From an uncultured Clostridia bacterium (GTDB lineage Bacteria > Bacillota > Clostridia > Oscillospirales > Acutalibacteraceae), in assembly GCA_937897215.1 (NCBI GenBank), contig CALCBQ010000159.1, positions 1 to 6,208 on the forward strand: 6,208 nt of DNA, in the 5' to 3' direction. Below the pieces are notes generated by a model. That model was given only the letters and a program-made list of their open reading frames with translations. It was not told the origin of the DNA and made no database searches. The translations under genes and the position numbers were made by a program. Below are positions 1-4,377 of this stretch, in pieces. How positions within the stretch are numbered: position 1 is the first letter of the stretch; each line of letters opens with the position of its first letter.

Positions 1-10
1 GCGAAAATTG

Positions 11-56
11 GGCTCCCCCCTTGAGGGGGAGCTGTCGCGAAGCGACTGAGGGGGGG
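11..56. repeat. G/C-rich double-hairpin intergenic repeat
   Basis: Two adjacent hairpins stand out sharply from the A/T-rich surroundings. The first pairs GCTCCCCC (12-19) with GGGGGAGC (25-32). The second pairs GTCGC (34-38) with GCGAC (42-46) around a GAA loop. A second TGAGGGGG copy (47-54) repeats the one at 22-29, so the C-run at 15-20 could pair with either G-run, giving two exclusive folds. No T-run follows, so it does not look like a terminator. From memory, similar GGCTCCCCC hairpin elements are scattered between genes in gut Clostridia, which would make this a dispersed MITE/REP-like element; that could not be tested here. It may extend left of the window. Confidence 0.6.
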
Positions 57-91
57 AATTACGAATTCCGAATTACGCATTACGAATTAAG
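57..91. repeat. Five degenerate AATTACG heptamers
   Basis: The bases directly after the G/C-rich hairpins read as five consecutive 7-base units: AATTACG (57-63), AATTCCG (64-70), AATTACG (71-77), CATTACG (78-84) and AATTAAG (85-91). Each differs from AATTACG by at most one base. The array abuts the hairpin repeat and probably belongs to the same element. It holds no open frame and no recognisable binding site. Confidence 0.6.
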
Positions 92-138
92 TTCGACAAA
101 CTCCAATTTGTTGATTTTATTATTAACTCTCAAACTAC

Positions 139-165
139 AAAAAAGCAGGACTGAATGTCCTGCTT
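139..165 (-). terminator. Intrinsic terminator of the phosphoribosyltransferase-like gene
   Basis: Read on the minus strand, a perfect 9-bp stem AAGCAGGAC/GTCCTGCTT (143-151 with 157-165) with a 5-base loop ends in a run of six T. It begins about 20 bases after the stop codon of the 186-830 gene, the expected place. The plus strand also has a T-rich stretch after the stem (GTGTTTTTG), so it may work weakly in the other direction. Confidence 0.85.
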
Positions 166-185
166 GTGTTTTTGTGAATATTAAA

Positions 186-830
186 TTATAACTTTGAAAA
201 TCCGTGGCAGTTAATGAGTGCATCTAACTTTTTGCCCTCTTTACAGAGTGGGCATTCATGAGCCGGCACGCTGAAATAGTCAGGCAAATCGTTAGGATTA
301 AACACTGAATTTACTTCGTAATCTGCACATTTTTCACTTGTGGCAAAGATTGAAGCCACACCTACAACGTCGCCACCATAGTATTTAATTGCTTCAATAG
401 CTGACTTTGCAGTGTTGCCTGATGCTACAGAAACTGCAGTGATAAGAACGTGCTTACCTTTAATCATTGGCACAATGTTGTCGCGGAAAATAATCTGTGA
501 GCCGTTAACAATTTCAGGTGTAACAATATAAATTGTCTGATGAGCATTGATGTTCACATAGTCAGATTTTGTAAGCTCTTCTGCAATACAGGTAGCAATA
601 ACCTCTGTACCGTCAAGACAAAGAATTGTATCAACAATCTGGTTGCTGTATTTGTGGTTTTTGCAAAGTTCCTGAGTGATTGCTTTAGCTTCGGAAAGGC
701 GAGATTTCTGTGCAGCAACATCTATATAGTAGTTACTGTGTGCGCTGGAAGTTGCAAAGTGTCCTTTAGCAACACGAAGAAATAGGTTCTTCTGATTTGT
801 CTTGATTTTTGTAATGCTTGTTGTTGGCAT
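186..830 (-). CDS. Phosphoribosyltransferase-like protein (orotate PRTase-like)
   Basis: This 214-residue protein resembles the type I phosphoribosyltransferase fold, closest in look to orotate phosphoribosyltransferase-like proteins. Residues 64-80 would be the early strand-helix region. The stretch KHVLITAVSVASGNTA (126-141) sits where the PRPP loop normally reads hydrophobics, two acidic residues, then T-T-G. Here the acidic pair is missing (T131/A132, or A132/V133 if the gap is placed differently), while the SGNTA end is kept. The C-terminal tail has a CPLC motif (193-196) and a late Cys (208), a possible metal site. The start is taken at 830, not at the in-frame ATG at 872: AAGGGGG lies 6 bases upstream of 830, and the -10 box of the promoter overlaps the 872 ATG, so that codon should lie upstream of the transcript. 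The gene is monocistronic, with its own promoter and terminator. Substrate is unknown; a true PyrE is doubtful because of the altered loop and isolated locus. Confidence 0.7.
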   Translation of the reverse strand: MPTTSITKIKTNQKNLFLRVAKGHFATSSAHSNYYIDVAAQKSRLSEAKAITQELCKNHKYSNQIVDTILCLDGTEVIATCIAEELTKSDYVNINAHQTIYIVTPEIVNGSQIIFRDNIVPMIKGKHVLITAVSVASGNTAKSAIEAIKYYGGDVVGVASIFATSEKCADYEVNSVFNPNDLPDYFSVPAHECPLCKEGKKLDALINCHGFSKL

Positions 831-836
831 AAGAAT

Positions 837-843
837 CCCCCTT
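837..843 (-). promoter_or_regulatory. Ribosome binding site fixing the start at 830
   Basis: On the minus strand AAGGGGG ends 6 bases before the ATG at 830-828. It resembles the GGGGGG site of the deacetylase gene. The alternative ATG at 872 has only a weak AGGG that is also the spacer end of the promoter. Confidence 0.75.
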
Positions 844-870
844 GAATTTTTAGTGGTTTTTATGTTATTC

Positions 871-899
871 ATTGTACCCTAAATTTAAGAGAATTTCAA
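871..899 (-). promoter_or_regulatory. Sigma-A promoter of the phosphoribosyltransferase-like gene
   Basis: On the minus strand TTGAAA (894-899) is followed by exactly 17 bases and TACAAT (871-876). Transcription should start near 864, giving a leader of about 34 bases to the ATG at 830. The -10 box runs into the upstream in-frame ATG (870-872), which therefore should not be on the mRNA. Phased A-tracts lie directly upstream. Confidence 0.75.
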
Positions 900-900
900 G

Positions 901-939
901 AAAAAGTTACAAAAAAAATAGAAAAAAATCCATTTTTTT
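901..939. other. Helically phased A/T tracts upstream of a promoter
   Basis: Homopolymer tracts occur at 901-905 (A5), 911-918 (A8), 922-928 (A7) and 933-939 (T7). Their centres lie about 11, 11 and 11 bases apart, close to one helical turn, which is the arrangement that gives intrinsic DNA curvature. They sit just upstream of the -35 box at 894-899, where an UP element would be. The curvature and any effect on transcription are inference. Confidence 0.5.
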
Positions 940-942
940 GTA
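908..942 (-). terminator. Possible weak A/T-only terminator after the deacetylase
   Basis: A perfect 10-bp inverted repeat TACAAAAAAA (908-917) / TTTTTTTGTA (933-942) contains an inner one, AAAAAAAT/ATTTTTTT (922-929, 932-939). On the minus strand it lies about 57 bases past the deacetylase stop and is followed by more T. With almost no G/C in the stem it would be weak, and the same bases are equally well explained as phased A-tracts. No better terminator is visible between 873 and 998. Confidence 0.25.
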
Positions 943-998
943 TTGTTTGTACTTAAATACGGGTAAAATCTCTATGTAATACAATATTATTGACGAAT

Positions 999-1757
999 TC
1001 ATTCATTTTTACACTGTTTACCCGTATGGTCTATATAATAATCCTCTTTGTATATTAAATCTTCAACTGAAACGAAGGAATAACCTTGTTTTGAAAGTTC
1101 AGTAAGAATTATATCAAGAGCAGGGGCGGTGTTTTCTACTCCATTATGAAAAAGTAGTATTGAACCGTTAGTTGTTCCATTTGTAACACGATTCACAATC
1201 TCGTCAGTCGAAATTTTCGTATAGTCAAGAGAGTCGCAATTCCATTGAATCATAGTCATATTAAGTTCTTTGCACACATCTAAACTCTGGTCGGTGTAAT
1301 CCCCGGAAGGTGCACGGATAAGTGTTACAGGTGTACCCGTTATTGCTTCGAGTTTTTTATTGCAATTCACAATTTCTTCTCTTATTTCTTCCCTTGAACA
1401 CTTCGAAAAAGCCCTGTGAGTGTCGGAATGATTTGCAATAGTATGCCCCGCATCGTGAAATGCTTTTACACTTTCAGGGAACTTTTCTGCCCAGTCGCCC
1501 ACAATAAAAAATGTGGCTTTTGCATTATGCTTTTCAAGTATATCAATAAGGTCTTGTGTGTCTTGATTAGTCCATGCGGCGTCAAAGGTAATTGCAATCT
1601 TTTTATCAGTAGTTTCTACGCTGTAAATTGGCAGTTTTCGGCTTTGTGATGATACAGACACATTCTTATTAAGAAACAAACCTAAAAGGATTGTAATAGC
1701 AAAGGCAATTGATAAAATCCCTATGATTTTTCGTTTCGTAAGAATCCACATATTCAT
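999..1757 (-). CDS. Membrane-anchored polysaccharide deacetylase (CE4/NodB, PdaB-like)
   Basis: This 252-residue protein should remove N-acetyl groups from a cell-wall glycan on the outer face of the membrane. A short basic N-terminus (TKRK, 7-10) precedes one hydrophobic segment (about 11-29), read as an uncleaved signal anchor. The NodB domain covers about 52-236. Its motifs are in order: TFDAAW (57-62, catalytic base D59), HSDTH (110-114, metal-binding histidines), RAPSGDY (148-154), DSLDY (175-179) and LLFHNG (201-206, H204). The second Asp of the usual TFDD motif, a metal ligand, is Ala60. As I recall, this is normal for the PdaB-like sporulation-associated clade of Clostridia, which is the basis for the assignment. 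Start: GGGGGG lies 8 bases before the ATG; a second ATG at codon 3 is less well spaced. The zinc-ribbon gene ends 50 bases upstream, and a terminator-like hairpin overlaps this gene's ribosome binding site. No clear promoter of its own was seen. A sporulation role is inference. Confidence 0.88.
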   Translation of the reverse strand: MNMWILTKRKIIGILSIAFAITILLGLFLNKNVSVSSQSRKLPIYSVETTDKKIAITFDAAWTNQDTQDLIDILEKHNAKATFFIVGDWAEKFPESVKAFHDAGHTIANHSDTHRAFSKCSREEIREEIVNCNKKLEAITGTPVTLIRAPSGDYTDQSLDVCKELNMTMIQWNCDSLDYTKISTDEIVNRVTNGTTNGSILLFHNGVENTAPALDIILTELSKQGYSFVSVEDLIYKEDYYIDHTGKQCKNE

Positions 1758-1789
1758 AAAAAAATCCCCCCGTAAAATATACGAGGGGA
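1758..1789 (-). terminator. Terminator-like hairpin containing the deacetylase ribosome binding site
   Basis: On the minus strand, TCCCC (1785-1789), a T opposite a G, and CGTA (1780-1783) pair through a 5-base loop with TACG (1771-1774) and GGGGA (1765-1769). A run of seven T follows and touches the deacetylase ATG at 1757. The stem therefore has 9 pairs and one internal mismatch. Its position, 18 bases after the zinc-ribbon stop codon, suits a terminator for that gene. The GGGGGG of its 3' arm (1766-1771) is also the deacetylase ribosome binding site. In a read-through transcript the hairpin would hide that site. Confidence 0.65.
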
Positions 1790-1807
1790 GTAATTTTTAT
1801 ATGTATT

Positions 1808-2587
1808 TTATTCTGCTTTTGGGTTGCGAAGTTCTGCGATTTCGTTCTCAATGAATTCTTCCATTGATGGTTGTTCGCTCATCTGCTTTTTAAGGTCTTT
1901 ACCAACAATAATGTTAAGTGCAACATTCACAAGGAAAAGCACAGTACCTACAATAAAGCCGAAACCAAGTGAGCAATCTGTAATAATTCCACCGCCAAGA
2001 GTAGTGCAAGCATTTGTAAACTGAACAAAGAATACAGATGCAACCGCCCAACATACAGTAGCGAGAACATTGAGAATAATGTTGAATTTATATTTTAAGC
2101 CAATGCCTGAGAAGAGAAGCACAAAGAAGTTAAGAACACCGAACACAACCGCAAGAAGTAAAAGCACACAAGCGATTACTACCATAAGAGTTGCGGTGCC
2201 GAGTACTTCGCCACCAATAAGTTTAATCACACTACCAATATCAACTTTAAGAAGGTAGTTGAGAATGAATGTAAGGAATGAAATCGATTCGCCACTTTCA
2301 CGGAAAGGAAGTGTAAGTTTGAAACTGAATAGTGGAAGCACAAGTGCTATAAGTGGAGCAAAAGTCATAACAAGTCGCACAATACGAAGCTTTGACCCTG
2401 CAACTGCACTTTTGAAATTGTTTGTTTTATAGTGCATTTTCGCAAAAGCACTTTCTGCAAAATCTGCATCGTCATTAAGACGGTCTTCCCAATTATAGTT
2501 AGGAATATTTGTTCCGCATTTAGGACATTCCGCTTTAACATTCCACATTTTAAGTTCGTGTCCGCATTCAGGACATTTAGCAGCCAT
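1808..2587 (-). CDS. Zinc-ribbon multi-pass membrane protein of unknown function
   Basis: I do not recognise this 259-residue protein as a named family. It begins with a compact zinc ribbon of two CPxC knuckles, CPEC (5-8) and CPKC (21-24), separated by 12 residues. A polar, acidic linker follows (about 30-60). Four hydrophobic stretches follow at about 68-90, 131-162 (long, perhaps one segment plus a re-entrant part), 167-190 and 208-228. The C-terminal tail (229-259) is charged and acidic. With four spans, both the ribbon and the tail would be cytoplasmic. Such ribbon-plus-membrane proteins are common in Clostridia and usually uncharacterised. The start codon has a modest AAAGAG site 7 bases upstream. 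Its promoter lies in the 3' end of the arabinofuranosidase gene, 51 bases away, and it is followed by a terminator-like hairpin before the deacetylase. No enzymatic motif is visible. Confidence 0.8.
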   Translation of the reverse strand: MAAKCPECGHELKMWNVKAECPKCGTNIPNYNWEDRLNDDADFAESAFAKMHYKTNNFKSAVAGSKLRIVRLVMTFAPLIALVLPLFSFKLTLPFRESGESISFLTFILNYLLKVDIGSVIKLIGGEVLGTATLMVVIACVLLLLAVVFGVLNFFVLLFSGIGLKYKFNIILNVLATVCWAVASVFFVQFTNACTTLGGGIITDCSLGFGFIVGTVLFLVNVALNIIVGKDLKKQMSEQPSMEEFIENEIAELRNPKAE

Positions 2588-2622
2588 AAAATCACTCTTT
2601 CTATTTAGCGATAAAAATCTTT

Positions 2623-2643
2623 AATAATTGTATCACAATTATT
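2623..2643 (-). repeat. A/T-rich inverted repeat at the arabinofuranosidase stop codon
   Basis: AATAATTG (2623-2630) and CAATTATT (2636-2643) are perfect 8-base arms around a 5-base loop. The arms include the arabinofuranosidase stop codon (2639-2641) and most of the -10 box of the next gene (2627-2632). On the minus strand the repeat is followed by AAAGATTTTT, so at best it is a weak terminator. Its overlap with the -10 box also allows an operator role. Confidence 0.4.
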
Positions 2644-2655
2644 TTCTTTTTGCAA
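2627..2655 (-). promoter_or_regulatory. Probable sigma-A promoter of the zinc-ribbon protein gene
   Basis: On the minus strand TTGCAA (2650-2655) lies 17 bases before TACAAT (2627-2632). The -35 box lies in the last codons of the arabinofuranosidase gene and the -10 box just past its stop. The start point would be near 2620, giving a leader of about 33 bases. TTGCAA matches the consensus -35 at four of six positions and is the same hexamer as in the arabinofuranosidase promoter. Confidence 0.55.
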
Positions 2656-4138
2656 GTCTTACAACATTCCAGGAAAGAGGTTTAAGGTTAATTGTAAGTG
2701 TCTTGCCGTCAAAGTCAGGTTTTTCTGCCTTGAATGGCTTAACAGGAGTAGAAATTGCACTGTTTTCATCTTTTATTCCGTAACCACTCATTTCGATACA
2801 GTCAATAACTTCAAAATTTTCAAAATCAAGAAGAGAAACATCAAAAAGAATGTCTTCTTCCATATTTCTGTTAACCGCAAAGATTGTAAGACTTTCTTTA
2901 TCTTCACTCATAGTTGCAATTGACTCAATATCAGGCACATCTGTAAACTCTTTTGTATCGTGTTTAGGGGAGATTACGCGGGACTCAAGAGTGTAACCAC
3001 GTCCATAGTTTGAAAGGTGCATAAATGGATAGAAGATTGTCTGTTCCCAACAAGCACCACCGTTTTCAGTCATAATAGGAGCAATAACATTTACAAGCTG
3101 AGCAAGACAACCGATTTTAACTCTATCCGCGTGTTTTAAAAGAGTCATAAGCATAAGAGCAACTAAAAGTGCATCTTCAAAGTTATAGATGTCCTCAAGC
3201 TGATGAGGGGCTGTACTCCACTTTTCTACAGGAGCACCGTTTGAATGATACCAAACATTCCACTCGTCAAATGAAAGGTTAACAGTATGTCTTGAGCGCT
3301 TTTTCGCTTTTATGTAGTCGCAAATGCAGATAACTGAACGAATAAACTCGTCCATTTTCATATTTTTTGCAAGGAAAGATGGTGTGTCGTTTTCGTGATT
3401 GCCGAAATAGATGTGAAGTGAAAGGTAGTCAACCTTATCGTATGCTAAATCAAGAGTAGTTGCTTCCCAATCGCCAAATGTAGGCATATCGCGAGATGCA
3501 CTGCCGCAAAGCACAGTTTCAATAGAGTTGTCTGTCCATTTCATAATTTTTGATGCTTCAGCAGCTGCTCTGCCGTATTCATAAGCAGTTTTATGACCAA
3601 TTTGCCAGTCGCCGTCCATTTCGTTGCCTAAGCACCAAAGCTTGATGTTGTGTGGCTCTTCATAGCCATGTGAACGACGAAGGTCGCTCCAGTAACTTCC
3701 CTGTTTATGGTTGCAGTATTCAACAAGATTTCTTGCTTCTTCAGGACCGCGAAGTCCAAGATTGACTGCCATCATAGGAGATGTGTTTGCCTTTTTACAC
3801 CATGTTGCAAACTCATTTGTACCAAAAAGATTTGGCTCAGTTACACCCCAAGCAAGCTCAAGCTTACGAGGTCTTGACTCAACAGGACCAACGCCGTCTT
3901 CCCAGTTGTAACCCGAAACAAAGTTACCTCCGGGGTAACGAACAATAGGCACATTAAGCTTCTTTACTTTTTCAATAACATCCTGACGGAATCCGTTTTC
4001 GTCAGCAGTAGGGTGGTCCGGCTCGTAAATACCGCCATAAACCGCTCTGCCTAAATGCTCAATAAATGAGCCATAAATTCTTTCGTCAATTTTCGCGCCT
4101 GTAAATTCAGATACAAGCGACATTTTTGCTTTTTTCAT
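2639..4138 (-). CDS. abfA: Intracellular alpha-L-arabinofuranosidase, GH51
   Basis: This 499-residue retaining glycosidase removes terminal alpha-L-arabinofuranosyl groups from arabino-oligosaccharides and arabinoxylan fragments. It has no signal peptide, so it acts in the cytoplasm on imported oligosaccharides. The N-terminal FIEHLGRAVYGGIYEP (25-40) and RYPGGNF (67-73) are GH51 hallmarks. A TIM barrel follows, with the acid/base Glu173 in CLGNEMDG (169-176), the substrate-contact region LHIYFG (241-246), and the nucleophile Glu292 in SFDEWNVWY (289-297). A beta-sandwich domain occupies the C-terminus from about 385. The two catalytic Glu are 119 residues apart, the spacing I recall for the Geobacillus enzyme (175 and 294), and the length of about 500 is normal for the family. 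Start: AGGTGG lies 9 bases upstream of the first ATG; the ATG at codon 6 has no such site. A good promoter lies 24 bases upstream. No transporter or other arabinose gene is in the window, so its regulon is unknown. Confidence 0.96.
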   Translation of the reverse strand: MKKAKMSLVSEFTGAKIDERIYGSFIEHLGRAVYGGIYEPDHPTADENGFRQDVIEKVKKLNVPIVRYPGGNFVSGYNWEDGVGPVESRPRKLELAWGVTEPNLFGTNEFATWCKKANTSPMMAVNLGLRGPEEARNLVEYCNHKQGSYWSDLRRSHGYEEPHNIKLWCLGNEMDGDWQIGHKTAYEYGRAAAEASKIMKWTDNSIETVLCGSASRDMPTFGDWEATTLDLAYDKVDYLSLHIYFGNHENDTPSFLAKNMKMDEFIRSVICICDYIKAKKRSRHTVNLSFDEWNVWYHSNGAPVEKWSTAPHQLEDIYNFEDALLVALMLMTLLKHADRVKIGCLAQLVNVIAPIMTENGGACWEQTIFYPFMHLSNYGRGYTLESRVISPKHDTKEFTDVPDIESIATMSEDKESLTIFAVNRNMEEDILFDVSLLDFENFEVIDCIEMSGYGIKDENSAISTPVKPFKAEKPDFDGKTLTINLKPLSWNVVRLAKRK

Positions 4139-4161
4139 ATTATATAACCACCTTTTTTGTA

Positions 4162-4190
4162 ATTATAACATTATGGTTCATCATTTGCAA
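4162..4190 (-). promoter_or_regulatory. Sigma-A promoter of the arabinofuranosidase gene
   Basis: On the minus strand TTGCAA (4185-4190), a 17-base spacer and a consensus TATAAT (4162-4167) precede the gene. Transcription should begin near 4155, giving a very short leader of about 17 bases with the AGGTGG site (4148-4153) almost at its 5' end. I saw no CcpA cre box or AraR-like operator over it. Confidence 0.75.
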
Positions 4191-4248
4191 TGTTTACATA
4201 TCAGTAAAAATAAAATTGTTTAAAAAATGGTGTCTGTTGAACGGATAT

Positions 4249-4279
4249 TCATAATAGTTCATAAAAGATTTTGTCATAA
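4249..4279 (+). repeat. Three TCATAA direct repeats upstream of the synthetase promoter
   Basis: TCATAA occurs at 4249-4254, 4259-4264 and 4274-4279. The first two are 10 bases apart within a repeated TTCATAA, and the third is 15 bases further on, ending 5 bases before the -35 box at 4285. In such A/T-rich DNA short repeats are expected by chance, so an activator site is only a possibility. Confidence 0.25.
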
Positions 4280-4284
4280 ACTCC

Positions 4285-4313
4285 TTGAAAATATTGGTAA
4301 GTAATAGTATAAT
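4285..4313 (+). promoter_or_regulatory. Sigma-A promoter of the methionyl-tRNA synthetase gene
   Basis: TTGAAA (4285-4290), exactly 17 bases, then consensus TATAAT (4308-4313). The start point would be near 4320, leaving a leader of about 58 bases before the ATG at 4378. That leader is too short for a T-box or a SAM riboswitch, and none of their conserved elements was seen, so the gene looks constitutive. Confidence 0.85.
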
Positions 4314-4377
4314 ATTATAATATCTGCGACAAAAAATAATTTATGTTGCGAAAAATTTTCAGAAAGGGGCGTTTTCT

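Noticed and set aside
540..785. Plus-strand open frame inside the phosphoribosyltransferase-like gene
   Set aside because: It is antisense to a well-supported gene, has no ribosome binding site, and its Cys- and Phe-rich composition is typical of a shadow frame.
831..872. N-terminal extension of the phosphoribosyltransferase-like protein to the ATG at 872
   Set aside because: The -10 box overlaps that ATG, the upstream AGGG is weak, and a strong AAGGGGG site serves the ATG at 830.
1669..1851. Minus-strand open frame bridging the zinc-ribbon and deacetylase genes
   Set aside because: It overlaps both genes out of frame, crosses the hairpin, and resembles no protein family.
4238..4251. CcpA cre-like site near the arabinofuranosidase promoter
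   Set aside because: TGAACGGATATTCA is a TGAA-N6-TTCA inverted repeat, but it lacks the central CG and other fixed positions of the cre consensus and lies well upstream of the -35 box.
4320..4377. T-box or SAM riboswitch in the synthetase leader
   Set aside because: The leader is only about 58 bases, with no T-box sequence, no specifier hairpin and no terminator; a weak TGCGAC/GTTGCG pairing needs wobble pairs.
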